In this document: positions 44,931 to 55,079 of the stretch, one piece after another
Layout: each line of letters begins with the position of its first letter
How positions within the stretch are numbered: the stretch's first letter is position 1
Assembly (NCBI GenBank): GCA_037178855.1
Contig: JASJZC010000002.1
Span: 1,426,001-1,490,000, forward strand
Direction: 5' to 3'
DNA length: 64,000 bases
From: Oscheius sp. JU75
Lineage: Eukaryota; Nematoda; Chromadorea; Rhabditida; Rhabditidae
The notes under the pieces: model-generated
What the model was told of the DNA's origin: nothing
The model's database searches: none
Seen by the model: the letters and a program-made list of their open reading frames with translations, nothing else
Made by a program: the position numbers and the translations under genes

Positions 44931-46792
44931 GCACCACAGTCTCGAAAAGAAATTCCAGGCAGACCGAACCGCAGCGCTCAGGGTCCGCAACAGAAATCTA
45001 CATTTTTTATCTCTGAAATGTTCTGCAACTTTGTCAAGCAGAAAAATTGCTATAACTTTGCAGAACATCGCAAAATGAAAAATTGTACCCTGCGATTCGG
45101 CCTGACCCGAATTGCAGAACGTTGAAAATCGGCCCAGCCACACCTAAGGCGCATGTCTGGGGCGGACAACTAACATTAGTAGACGGAGCAAAAACAGGAG
45201 CCCGAGCGAATGGAAATCGTATGTTTTTGTGGCAGCTGCTATGTAAATCTTTAGGAATTGCATGACAAGTGAGAAGCGAAAACAATACAGAACATGGAAG
45301 GGAGAAAAAGGTAGAGAGACAGGTACAGAAATGTTTTATACCATCTGCCAACAGTTTCTTTCAGGTATTCCTGTCTCCACCTTCTCAGAGGAAATAGTTT
45401 TTGTAGCATGTATGTGTATTTTTGAAGTGGGACTGAACCTTGAAGTAGTTAATTAGTTAGTCTCACTGTCAGCTGTCCATGTTTGTGATCAATTGATAGA
45501 CGATGTAGTTCCTGTCTGAGCTTACCATCATCTATTGTGAGACTTCTAGGAATTAAACGATTTAGAATTCGATTCTGGGTCAGAATCCGATATAAAATTT
45601 AGGAAAATCCCCACCAATCGATGGGTTATTGGCCAATTAACGAAAATTATTTCAATCAACTCTTGAGAACATGTTTTCTCTACATGGTGGACCTCTAGCT
45701 CTTTTGAACTGGAAAGGACTCACTTGTCATGCAGACCATTTGCAGATCACTCCCCAACAAACAGAAAACAAAAAATTGTCAAAATGTACAAAACTGACTG
45801 TTGTCCAATTATAAAAAAAATTTGGCATTTTCCCATTTCGGGTTCTGTCAATCTGTTCAAGTCGCCTTTTTCTTTTAAAATACCAAGAATGAGAAAATTT
45901 CATCAATCGCTTCCAAAAATATGACCATTTAAATTTTCGAGCCCTTTCTGTTTAAAGGACTGTGAGGTCCGCATTTCTGAGGAAAATGCGAATTCTCCTA
46001 ATGAAAAAACCGCGGTTATAGACCGCATTCAAAGTTGGTTCCTTAATATTGGCAATAACTTCTGGTCAATAATTGTCTCACAGTCATTGTCAGTGATGCA
46101 CGAACCTTGCCATGTCGACGAACTTGTCCCTCGTAGGCCGTACGAAACTTTAGATCGCGCTCGGTCTCGCCTGAAGATGAAATCATGCAGCACTAGTTGA
46201 ATTCACTGTATCGATATGATTACAACTGTAATAGGGGGGCTAGACGGTCGTTATTACGATCGTTTTATGACATACAACCCGGTACGGCAAACAAGCAGAA
46301 AGGACGGAACTGAAATCTTATCTTACTATGTTCTTATCTAATCGTCGATGTGCCTCGCAGTTTGGTTTCAAAGACGGGCGCCTAAAACGTCAGGCAAAAA
46401 GAAAATAAGCAAAAAATTTGCCTTTGTTTTGCTTCTTAGCTGGCTCGAGGGACGACCTGATGAGCCTTGTCTCGATCTGCAAATCACTAGACGTGTTAGA
46501 GCGTATCATGGACTAAAAGGCGAAACAATGTGGTTTGCGACTTGAAAGTAGCTAACAATTGGAAGATTTAAGCGCAGTCATTTGTATTAGTTCGATAGTT
46601 GAATTCAAGAATAATGAGACTTTAGCTCCTAGCTTCCAGCGTTCCGTGAAGTTTATATGCCTAAAGTACATCAGAAGAGAGAAAGGGACAAAGGGACATG
46701 GAGCATTTGATGACAGAGATTTGGAAGTAATTAAGGAAAGGAGCTTACCAGTAGTCGTCAGCAGCAATGTCGGAGAAATCGGATAGCCAGCT
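44931..46792. other. AT-rich intergenic region with a dispersed repeat
   Basis: No gene is supported. 44990-45085 carries a repeat shared with 24165-24255 (listed separately). The remainder up to about 46300 is AT-rich with only short frames. 46560-46790 has an open plus-strand frame with no family match that lies just in front of the ABCG remnant. Confidence 0.5.
44990..45085. repeat. Dispersed ~90-bp repeat, copy near 45.0 kb
   Basis: The block CTACATTTT, then ATGTTC, then CTATAACTTTGCAGAACATC resembles 24170-24250 in the intron of Cys-rich copy A (CTACATTTT, ATGTTC, CTACAACTTTACAGAGCATC). Shorter pieces of the same motif occur near 31640-31665. This is an interspersed family of unknown type. 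Confidence 0.5.
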
Positions 46793-47551
46793 GTGTGCCC
46801 CCGACGTCCGGAAGAGCCACCAGAAGAAGAGGAGACCGACAGAGCCACAGCCAAGGAGGATGAGAAGAAGAAGCTGCTCTTGACGAGAAAGATGCAAGAC
46901 CCTGTCATCGTCTGGAAGAGCATCACAGCTAATGTCCCGACCCAAGGTCAGAAAAAGGACAGTGGCGGCAAGGTCCTGCGTGATGTCTCCAGAGTGGCCT
47001 ACCTGGACGGGGTTCTGGCCATCATGAGAGGCAGTGGAGCCGGCAAGACAACTTTGATGAGCATTCTGGCCTACCTGAAGACGAAGCGAGTCGAAAAGAC
47101 GAGCTCCGTGCTGGTCAATGGATCGCAGATCGTCCAGACGATGCAGATGCTGGCCAAGAAGGCAAAAACGGTTATCTCGGTCATCTACCAGCCAAGCAGC
47201 TCCACCTTCAACATGTTCAACAAGTAGGTTCTTTTCTTTGATAGTCACTCTCTGTCTCTCTCTGTACCTGTACTCATGTTTACCTTCCAGAGTTCCGTTC
47301 ATGACCAACGGACACCCGACCTACCACGGCTCCGTCTCCGAGCTCTGCCGCTCGTCCTGACCCTGAATCCTACAATCCGGCCGACCATGCCATCTCGCAG
47401 CTAGCCGTCTCACCGGACACCAAGGAGAGAGACAATACGCAGAATGCACAGATCAATCGGAATCAACCTGCTCGTCATGAGCGTTTTCATGCTCGGTTAC
47501 CGTCTACTTGCCTTCGGAGCCCTCGTCCTCCGCTCCCGTTTCGCCAAGTAG
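46793..47551 (+). pseudogene. Internally deleted ABCG (white-type) transporter remnant
   Basis: Reads KVLRDVSRVAYLDGVLAIMR, then the Walker A box GSGAGKTTLMSILAYLKTKR, then LVNGSQIVQTMQML. It jumps directly to VISVIYQPSSSTFNMFNK, the post-Walker-B H-loop region (usual IHQPSS). The signature LSGGQ and Walker B are missing. After a short intron-like gap at 47227 come FMTNGHPTYHGSVSELC and YNPADHAISQLAVSP, the normal end of an ABCG nucleotide domain, in another frame. The sequence then skips the whole membrane domain to the extreme C-terminus, MSVFMLGYRLLAFGALVLR, ending at 47551. At least two large deletions and frame changes make it non-functional as a transporter. Confidence 0.78.
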
Positions 47552-47681
47552 AACCGGCAGGGATTGGTCAAAAAATAAACTTTGACATAATAAACCAGAT
47601 CTCCTTTCCTTCCTGCACTCACTACCTATCTCTCTGTCCTTCTCTGTCACCCTGTCTTTGTCATACTTATTCAGCACCACT

Positions 47682-48096
47682 TTATTGACAGGAATAGGCA
47701 ATCAAGCTGAGAATGGTCACAAGAGCACCAGTTAGCCCCCCAACCGAATTGCACAGATCCCCGGAACAGAGACAGTACACGTTCTTGTTCTTCGTAGTGC
47801 ATTTTGGAGCACTTGCACCAGGTCGTAGAGAGACCGTCTCCTGATTAGCACAGCCGAAGTAGATGCCCTTAGGGTAGCCTTGGATCTCGTTCTTGATCAT
47901 GTACTTGTAGCACATAAATTCATTACCGGCACAGCGACGGATGTTACTATTCTGAGGCTTGTAGTTGGTACTGGGGGTCCTGGAATAGGGTTCCCAATTG
48001 AAAACATAGGGTTTTACTGGTGTGATAGCATTGGAGAGACTGAGAGTAGATAAATGGCAAGACACAGACTAGAGCAAGTGTCCAGAGCATGACCAT
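47682..48096 (-). CDS. Ly-6/uPAR-like small GPI-anchored protein
   Basis: The ATG at 48096 (or 48090) opens a signal peptide (MLWTLALVCVLPFIYS) followed by LQCYHTSK, the usual beginning of a Ly-6 three-finger domain. The main exon then reads NIRRCAGNEFMCYKYM, GIYFGCANQETVSL, and the closing motif VYCLCSGDLCN, followed by a hydrophobic tail GALVTILSLIAYSCQ that would serve as a GPI signal. The signal-peptide frame and the domain frame differ. A short intron must lie near 48050-47990, but no phase-correct donor/acceptor pair was found, so a frameshift is also possible. Role unknown; such proteins usually act at the cell surface. Confidence 0.6.
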
Positions 48097-48239
48097 GACC
48101 GGTCATTCGTGATCGACATATTCTAATAGCCGGGTCCGAGTCTGAGTCATGGATTAGCATGTTTGATCACGAATGAACCTCTCTTGCAAGAAAAATGACT
48201 TGGATAGAGAGAGAGTTTTTGTGTTAAAGTTCTTGTTAG
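48097..48239. other. Short spacer between Ly-6-like gene and GT92 remnant
   Basis: Nothing recognisable in this stretch apart from a short GA-rich run near 48205-48215. Confidence 0.4.
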
Positions 48240-49450
48240 TATTAGTGTAGTTCCCGAAACCTAGAGTTTCTGACATCCAGCTGGTGCCCCAGTCGCTCAG
48301 AATTACGTCGCGGTAGTGGCTGTAATATCGTAACTACTTGGGAACTTAACATTTTGGAGGTGTGGTATTCTGAAGCGGAGGCGGAAGTGTTATGGTAGAC
48401 TAAGGTAGGAAGGTCATCGTAGAGTACTGTCACCCTGAATGGGTCACTTACAGAGAGAGACAGAGAGACAGGAAGACAGGCAAATTGAGCGATTGATAAG
48501 AAGAAGGAACTGAAAGACAGAGAAAGAGTACCTGGTATACCGAAGGTGGAATCTTAGTCCGTAATATCCACCTCATCCCACTTCATAATCCCGACTTTTG
48601 GATTCCTCTATAAGTAGTTTCTGAAGCGCCAATTATGACAGAATAGCTGATATTCTTACTGAACATATTCCTTCAATGTCTCTTTTCCCAATGGTGTGAT
48701 TCTCTCGTCTGTCTTGAGAAAGTACGAGCCTCGAATGCTGACGACTTCTGGTTACACAGTCCTAGACTCTGATAGAGACAGTTTGAAGACAATCTTACAT
48801 TTATTGCCATAAGTTACCAATGGGGGTCGGAGCATTGAACATGATCGCTAAGGGAAATTGTTTCGATGATGCCGGAGGCTGCGTAGCTGTGTAGGAGCTG
48901 AAAGTCTCTCCATCTCTCTGTCTCTTTGCCGCTCTGACTCTCCTCTCAATGTCTCCCTGTCCTTCTGTCTCTCATCTTCCTCGGGAACTCATCCATGTCC
49001 CTGACACAAACATAGAAATGATCGACTCCTTAAAGCTTGTAATGCTCGACCAGTTCTGTCAGATACCGTGGTAGAGACAGAGACTACTCACCCATAAAAT
49101 CCATCATTCTGAATAGTGACTGACATGTGTTCCTTGTACTCATATGCAGCCAGTATCACAATGGGAAAAGCCGCTTGGGAACTTTTATCCTTTTTCAGAA
49201 CTTCCTTGGCCTGTTCTGTCGTAAACTCATAGTAGAGCACACAGGACGGAACTTCGCCTGTCCCTCTAATAACAGTTGGTTGAAAAGTAGCAATTGAAGT
49301 CGATGTCAATGTTTGAGAGAAATACTGAAAACATGGTGGTTTCAAAGGAGCAAATATGAAACGGGTTGATGACATAGTTCTATTTGAAACGTAGCGCTTT
49401 GCGGGAAATCGCAACAGCAAAAATGTAAGGTCTGTCTCTTCTGTAACTGT
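48240..49450 (-). pseudogene. GT92 (DUF23) glycosyltransferase remnant
   Basis: Minus-strand blocks follow the worm GT92 order: TGEVPSCVLYYEFTTEQA, VILAAYEYKEHMSVTIQNDG, then an exon near 49045 with ELVEHYKL, a TAA stop, GVDHFYVCVRDMDEFPRKM in the same frame. Next are LLHSYAASGIIETISLSDHV with CSDPHW, FLKTDERITPLGKETLKEYV and, near 48430-48330, DPFRVTVLYDDLPTLVYHN. The stop replaces the usual second Leu of the HYKLLGVDHF motif, one base away from TTA. No reliable splicing was found for the last third. Either a recent pseudogene or a gene whose stop is bypassed; I favour pseudogene. Confidence 0.62.
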
Positions 49451-49967
49451 GAGTTCTTCAAAGACATTCTAAAGAAAACCATAGCGTTTAGACAGCTGCT
49501 GACTGGGAAATGTTGACATGTTATTATATCGTATGTGATCACTTAGGGGCAAAGAAAGGTCTTAGAATAAACCGCTTTGCTTCCTAGGTTGCAATAAGTG
49601 TATGTACGTCGCTAGGTCCAACCAAACTAACAGTTATTAGGGCGTAAAAATGATGAACACCCCCAGGAAACATGGATCTGACAGCTATAGTGAATGTCTC
49701 TGTCTCTCTGTCTTTCTGTCTCTGTCTCCTTCTCTCCTCGTCTCTCTGTTTCTATGTCTTTCTGTCTTTTTATCCTTCTCGTACTTTGACCTCATACGCT
49801 ATTTTCCTTCCCTGTGAAACAAAACACAACTAATGAGGTTCAAAATGATGACTTTGTGTTCACTACTCCGCATCAAACCGACGAAGCATAAAACCACATA
49901 CATACACACCTCGACACGCCCTTTTGATATATAAACTAAAAGAGCATTCTCACTAACCTCTGTCTCC
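49451..49967. other. Spacer upstream of receptor paralogue 2
   Basis: No gene. Contains a CT-octamer block at 49695-49770. GATATATAAAC at about 49926-49936 offers a possible TATA element roughly 35-40 bases before the receptor ATG. Confidence 0.45.
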
Positions 49968-51265
49968 ATGGCTCTGATTCAAGTCCTACTGGACTGGTTC
50001 CTTATGGTTTTGACTCTAGTCGGGGAGACTTTCTACCTCTGGAAGATAGTCAAGGAGGAAAGGACTGTCCTCATGGACATGATGAAGTACCTTATCCTGA
50101 ATGATGTCCTTCTTAACCCTATCATTCTTTTTCATGACATTCCTAGCTATTTTATGCAGCAGTCACTTTCAGACCGAGGTAAGTCGCACCCCGTACTGTC
50201 TGACGCTTCAGAGTTTCAGTTTATGTCATTAAGGAAATGGGTATCTTCGCCCAATGTCTCCCCTTCTTCTACGCTCTTCTCATGCTTCCAATCTTTGCTC
50301 TTCTGAATCTCATTGCCATCATTGCTGTCCATTCTTTTGTAACTTATAAGAAAAGACACATCTCTCAGACAGCTATTGTCTCCTGCTACTTCCTGTCTCT
50401 TCTGATGTCAATTCCGCTGATGACAGAGTACTGTGGCTTCAATTACAACAGTGAGACCCATTATTGGTATTATGACTACAAGAAACCCTATACTGGAATT
50501 TATCAGAAGTTTAATGGAGTTCTGCAGGTTGGTAGAGTGTCTCTTCGTCTCTCTGATTCTCTGTCTCTATGTCTTTCCGCCTTTCTGTCTCTCTGTATCT
50601 CCGTCTCTCTATGTCTCTCTGTCTGTCGCTCCGTCTCTCTGCCTTTCTGTATCCCTGTCTCTTTGTCTCTCTACCTCTCTGCCTTTCTTATTGTTCTTTT
50701 CCAGCTCGTCGCCTTCGGACTAGTAGGTATCTGCATGACCATTGTTCTCCTCTACATGGCCAAACGAGCTACCCTTCTCTCCCAAATAACTCCAGCCGTC
50801 CGTTCAAGTCCAACGATCGAAGTTATACCCAATCCGAGCACCAAGGTCGCTTCTCAGACAAGCAAAGTTTCCAAAGAAGTTCAAAAACCTCGTGCAACGG
50901 TAAGTGTATTACTCGCTTGACTTCAAAATGTCATAGGATTTCATGAATAGCACTTTATTTTCAGACCCACAGGTCAAGAAGCATCTTAGATCAAGCGTTT
51001 GCCTTCCTCGTCCTCTGTCTCTGCTTCATGGCCGGGACAATCTGCTTCAATTTTGTGTATTGGTATGGGAGGGTGCAAGTTAACCGTGTATTGTGTTTTG
51101 CAGCAGTGATGGCACAATTTGTCTGATTATAACTGTGGTCTCTTCCTACGTAAACAGGGCAAAATGGCTCATTTATTGGTATGTTTATATCTGGTTCTTT
51201 AAAAGTTTCGGTTTAGCTTCCTAATGAGAAGGCGAGCAACAATAAGTCGTCTCTTCCGCCATTGA
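49968..51265 (+). CDS. Seven-transmembrane receptor-like protein, paralogue 2
   Basis: Same architecture and intron phases as the receptor at 42569. Starts MALIQVLLDWFLMVLTLVGE; then KYLILNDVLLNPIILFHDIP, FYALLMLPIFALLNLIAIIA, the loop YCGFNYN with HYWYYDYKKPYT, then an intron at 50528-50703 filled with CT octamers, LVGICMTIVLLYMAKR, the Ser/Thr-rich loop, DQAFAFLVLCLCFMAGTICF, and the last helix with SYVNRAKWLIYC and tail FLMRRRATISRLFRH. The exon after the octamer intron starts in phase. An exon-intron boundary inside the seventh helix (TG/C) is shared with paralogues 1 and 4. Ligand unknown. Confidence 0.82.
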
Positions 51266-51874
51266 GACGCTTTGAAAAACATGTATTTTGAATAAATGGT
51301 ATAGCACCTCAGGAGGGATCCTGGAGACAAAGAGAGACAGATTCTAGCAGAAAGCAATAAATTCCGATTTTTAAAATGAAAATAAACACCAGGACCTTGT
51401 TCAACGGCCTAGAGGACCTTATCGACTGGCAAAAAAATTTCACTAGAAAGAATCAAGCCATTTGCTAGACGAGTACGGGAAACATTTTAACGGTATGGGA
51501 GGGCCGCTCTAGAACAATTGGTCTAATGGTTAGCGTGCATGTCTGGAGTCCAAACGAGACCGAGGGTTGTTGATTCGATCCCCGCGAGTGACAAACTTTT
51601 CGATTTTACGCTTTCTAGTATTCCAGGGTGCTAACAGCGATTCTGTCATGCTTTTCATCATTCAGAGCTCGGAAAACCGGTCAGAGAGACGGATAGAACC
51701 AATCTACATCCAATAGTCACCCATAATTTGATCCAAATCGCTCTGAATGACCACTGATTACATCTCACTTCTATCTGACATTCATTTCTCGTCAACTGTT
51801 TTCTACTTTCTGGACCCGATCGAATTATCTCGCGGAATTGTTTTTCTAAAAGCAGTCACACTTCAACAGACCAC
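51266..51874. other. Spacer between receptor paralogues 2 and 3
   Basis: No protein gene. Contains a possible AATAAA at about 51290 and a tRNA-related sequence at 51513-51600. Confidence 0.5.
51513..51600 (+). tRNA. tRNA-related sequence with terminal T run
   Basis: TTGGTCTAATGGTTAGCGTG gives an A box of the Glu/Asp/Gly tRNA type and GATTCGATCCCC a B box, followed 16 bases later by TTTT, a Pol III stop. GTCT and AGAC can pair around a 12-base loop, but neither a 7-bp acceptor stem nor a normal T stem forms. A decayed tRNA gene or tRNA-derived repeat is most likely. Confidence 0.4.
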
Positions 51875-53547
51875 ATGGCTTCTGGTGACATGACGGAATT
51901 ATTGGACTGGCTATGTTTGATCCTGCTGATTATTTTGGTAGTCTGCGGTGATTCTTACTACTTTCTGGTCATTTCCAATGAGACATCAATTCTTATGAAT
52001 TTAATGAAATATCTGATTTTCAACGAGGTCGTAGCCTCTCTGCTTCTACTGATTCACGATATTCCTAGCTATTTCATGGAACAGCCGGTTTCAGTATACT
52101 GTAAGCGACAGAGACAGTGACAGTGTCTCTCTGCCCATTTCAGTTCCCATCTACAACCCAATTGGCACATTCTGTCGCTCATTTCCCTTCTTTTTCGCCC
52201 TCATCATGATGCCAGTGTTTTCCGCAGTCAACCTTCTCGCAATAGCCGCATTCAACAGGTTTGCACGGCTCAAGAAGCGACGGGTCTCTTTGAGCCTGGT
52301 GGGAGTCACCTACGTGTTATCCGTTACATTCACAGGTAGAAAATAACATGAAAGGAGAGAAAAATGTTTAGTTCCGCTTCTGACGAGCTATTGTGGGTTC
52401 GTCTATGATCAAGGGACACATTTCTGGACCTACGATTATTCCAAGCCGTATACAGAGCTGTACAAAGATGTCAATGAGATCTTTCAGGTAAGAGAGTAAC
52501 AGTGGACAGGGGACACGCAACTTGCTTCTAAACACAGGATCTTAAGAACACTGGTACCAGGACCAGAACTATGCTGTTCTCTTAGTTCTATTCCTGGTAC
52601 CAGAACACCAAAAACCTATTGAATCCCTTCTGTTTCTTCACAGCAAATAGACGACTGTTTGACAGAAATACAGACTGCGTGTTCCATTCTTTAAGAGTCA
52701 GAGCAGGTCCTTCCAATGAGATCCTTGACAGCGTCTGGTATCTGGTAGTCGTACACTGGGACAATTTAGGCCATCAGTTGCTTGGAAAAGTGTCTCTACT
52801 TCTGTCTCTCTGTCATACGGTCTTCCTATCAGTTAGTTTGGGCGCAGAATATTTTCCTTTGACCATAAACTTTGGAAATTGTTGAAAAATTTCAAAAAGT
52901 CGCTTATTTTATAAATAAGCAAAAAGCTTACGACACCCGGGATTCCCAAGCCGTCTCCGATCCAAGTACTAACCGGGCCCAACGTTGCTTGACTTGCCAG
53001 ATCGGACGGGATGGCGTACTTTCAACGTGGTGTGGCCGTAAGCGATGCGAAGAATTTCGGCATAGAAGACCTTCTCTGCGTACTTTCTGACTATTTTCAG
53101 CTCATCTCCTTCATCATAGTGGGCCTCTTCATGACTATCGTCCTAGTTTTTTTGGCCAAACAGGCCAAGAACCGTACAGCCTCATCAAATCAAGTCTTTA
53201 CAAGAAGAGGTTCTACTCCAAGCGCTAGCAGGATATCTCCTCTATCTGATACCGTAAGTCAAGTTTTTGATAAACTCCATAATCCAGAATTCCTCCGAAC
53301 AATTCAAGAAAGTTCTGGACACAGCCTTTGCCTTCATCATACTCACTTTCTTCTTTATTGTCGGAACCATTGTTTTTAACTTTTTGAAATGGTAGGAGTT
53401 CAAATTCTTCGAACCTGGCTCATTTTCAGTCAGTCTCCACTCTGCTGGATATTCACCCACGTGGCTCTTTGTGGGAATCGAGCCAAGTGGCTCGTTTACT
53501 GCTTCCTGATGAGAAGAAAGGAGACTATAAGTAGACTGATACGGTGA
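51875..53547 (+). CDS. Seven-transmembrane receptor-like protein, paralogue 3
   Basis: Exons 51875-52100, 52144-52336, about 52372-52488, 53101-53250, 53285-53392, 53432-53547. Segments: WLCLILLIILVVCGDSYYFL, KYLIFNEVVASLLLLIHDIP, FFFALIMMPVFSAVNLLAIA, SLVGVTYVLSVTFTV, loop YCGFVYD with HFWTYDYSKPYT, FIIVGLFMTIVLVFLAKQ, FAFIILTFFFIVGTIVFNFL, then CQSPLCWIFTHVALCGNRAK and tail YCFLMRRKETISRLIR. It lacks the intron that paralogues 1, 2 and 4 have just before the tail. Its fourth intron (52489-53100) is 612 nt, far longer than the equivalents, and contains a hairpin and a complete 5S rRNA sequence on the opposite strand. Confidence 0.8.
52551..52603. repeat. Intronic hairpin with 12-bp perfect stem
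   Basis: CTGGTACCAGGA at 52551-52562 is matched by TCCTGGTACCAG at 52592-52603, and the inner bases CAGAACT / AGTTCT extend the stem. It lies 320 bases from the 5S sequence in the same intron and could be the end of an inserted element. Confidence 0.65.
52925..53043 (-). rRNA. 5S ribosomal RNA
   Basis: The minus strand from 53043 to 52925 reads GCTTACGGCCACACCACGTT at the 5' end, GCCATCCCGTCCGATCTGGC in the first third, GTTAGTACTTGGATCGGAGA in the internal promoter region, and ends GTCGTAAGC. The ends pair (GCTTACG / CGTAAGC) as in the 5S terminal helix and the length is 119 nt, the metazoan norm. A TTTTT run follows directly on the transcribed strand (complement of 52921-52925), as for Pol III termination. 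It stands alone, not in a visible tandem array, inside an intron of receptor paralogue 3 and antisense to it. All core elements look intact, so it may be transcribed. Confidence 0.93.
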
Positions 53548-53824
53548 TTATGAGATCACTTTGTTTCTGGTGTATTGAAGTTTCCTAATGACTCTGTCTC
53601 TCCGTCTCTATCTGTCTCTCTGCCTCTCTGTCCCTCTGTCTTTTGTCTCTATCTCTCTGTCATTCTGTCACTCTCTCTACGTCTAATAGTCAACTTTTTA
53701 TATTGTAGGGAGTTTTCTAACGGGATGCGAAAACTTTTTAAAAGTAGAAAACATCGAAAGAAACCTTGATTTCAAGAAAATTCCGTGCCAAAATGAATCT
53801 GCTGTATCGTCTACCCGTCAGTAG

Positions 53825-54139
53825 CGAGCAGTCACGACGAATTTCGATCCAAGCACAATCTCGAGGATATTCTCGTCTATAACCACCTCTACGCCGACAG
53901 AAACTACTACAGAGACTGTCCAAACCATATATGAAGATGGCTGGAGTGGAAATGCTTTGTTTGCAGGCAACACTAGTGAAAACGAAAAAGCGGATGCAGG
54001 ATTCAGCGTGTGTATTATTGTTGAATTTGTTGCGGTCACAATATTGAGTTTAGGCACAGTGATAGCGACCACAGTCACGACGAATGCTCATCAACTAGCA
54101 CGACACTTACTGATGAGTACGCCCAGAAATCTATTGTAG
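53825..54139 (+). CDS. Possible exon of a Thr-rich single-pass membrane protein
   Basis: An open frame of 104 codons follows an AG acceptor (GTCAGTAG) and ends at TAG 54137-54139. It reads STPTETTTETVQTIYEDGWS, GNTSENEKADAGF, then a hydrophobic helix CIIVEFVAVTILSLGTVIAT and a short tail NAHQLARHLLMSTPRNLL. Thr-rich extracellular part plus helix plus short tail is a typical small type I layout. The start exon is not found: ATGAATCTGCTG at 53793 is too close to make a normal intron. Unrecognised. Confidence 0.4.
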   Translation, partial: RAVTTNFDPSTISRIFSSITTSTPTETTTETVQTIYEDGWSGNALFAGNTSENEKADAGFSVCIIVEFVAVTILSLGTVIATTVTTNAHQLARHLLMSTPRNLL

Positions 54140-54499
54140 AAGAAAGATGCCCTGTTCATAAGTCTCTATCTAATTGTGCGGAACAATGCTGTTCATTCTT
54201 CCTCATTCGATCCTCCGTCTCTCTATCTCTCTATTTTTCTGTCTCTGTTTATCTGTTCATCTCTAGTAGCGTCGCAGTCAACTACTAATTATTGGACAAC
54301 AATTTCAAAGTTACAGTTTCTCTAACTTCAAACATAGTATATTTGAAAGAAAACTGTAATTGCCTAGCAATAACTAAAAAGTCAATAGACTTCACTTGGA
54401 TTAACTTCGTCTCTGGATAAAGGTTAGTTTCGCTACTGGCTGTCAACGTCCCTGTCCCCTCTATTGCCCCTACCCAGTCCACTAACAGTCAAATTCCAG

Positions 54500-55020
54500 A
54501 TGACTCGTTCGCTGTGCTCCTGAGGTACCGTCTTCTACTCGACTGAGCTGCTGCTTTCGCTGCTCGTCCTCTACTTCCTGTTCTGGCAGCCATCCAGCCA
54601 GTGCCTCACGATTCACCACTACTCGGCCATCTACGGCTGTGCTTCGAACTCGACGGAATCAGCTAGAGGTCTGGCCCAGCGTCTCTTCAATACGTCTGTC
54701 CAGCACGAGGGCATGCGCTCCGTGATAGAACGTTATCTCGGAGCCGCAGAGAGTATCAGCTACCAGGAACTGAAGCTCGCCGACTTCAACTGGACAGAAG
54801 GCTCAAAGTATAGGTAGGTCTAGTTTCTGTCTCACTGTCTCTCTATCTGATGATTTCCTGAACAGAACTCACCCCATCTACGTGGCAGACTCTTCAGAGA
54901 GCAGCCCGAACAATGGGCAATCAAAAAACCGAACCCCCTCAATACTCGGTAATCAGTTTTCTACACAAGAACATCGGTTCTTGCTCCATTTCTAATCCAG
55001 TTCTCCGTCCAATAAGTTAA
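54500..55020 (+). CDS. Signal-anchored extracellular protein with an early TGA codon
   Basis: From the ATG at 54500, which follows an ATTCCAG acceptor, the frame reads MTRSLCS, TGA (54521-54523), then without interruption GTVFYSTELLLSLLVLYFLF and CASNSTESARGLAQRLF, NTSVQHEGMRSVIERYLGAA, LKLADFNWTEGSKYR. Exons 54500-54813, 54866-54957 and about 55005-55020 join in phase and end at TAA. Three N-glycosylation sequons (NST, NTS, NWT) follow the hydrophobic anchor. GC content and codon use are more even than the surroundings. The TGA might be bypassed by another start, by a mini-intron, or may mark a pseudogene. No family recognised. Confidence 0.48.
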
Positions 55021-55079
55021 TCTACAATAGTGAACCACAAGAAGAATTGAATCAGCACGCGTACTCACTCTTTTGCAAG

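Noticed and set aside
46745-47308. 187-codon minus-strand open frame
   Set aside because: Antisense shadow of the ABCG remnant, whose Walker A box is on the plus strand.
47682-48096. Treating the Ly-6-like locus as one uninterrupted exon
   Set aside because: The signal-peptide frame and the domain frame differ, so the uninterrupted frame would lack a signal peptide.
50528-50703. Ser/Leu/Cys-rich open frames across CT-rich DNA (also at 58073-58187 and 23890-24000)
   Set aside because: Octamer repeats are open in several frames because the unit contains no stop codon; these are introns or microsatellite, not genes.
52800-53100. A search for a spliced-leader (SL1-type) RNA gene next to the 5S sequence
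   Set aside because: No sequence resembling the SL1 22-mer or its Sm site was seen on either strand near the 5S copy.
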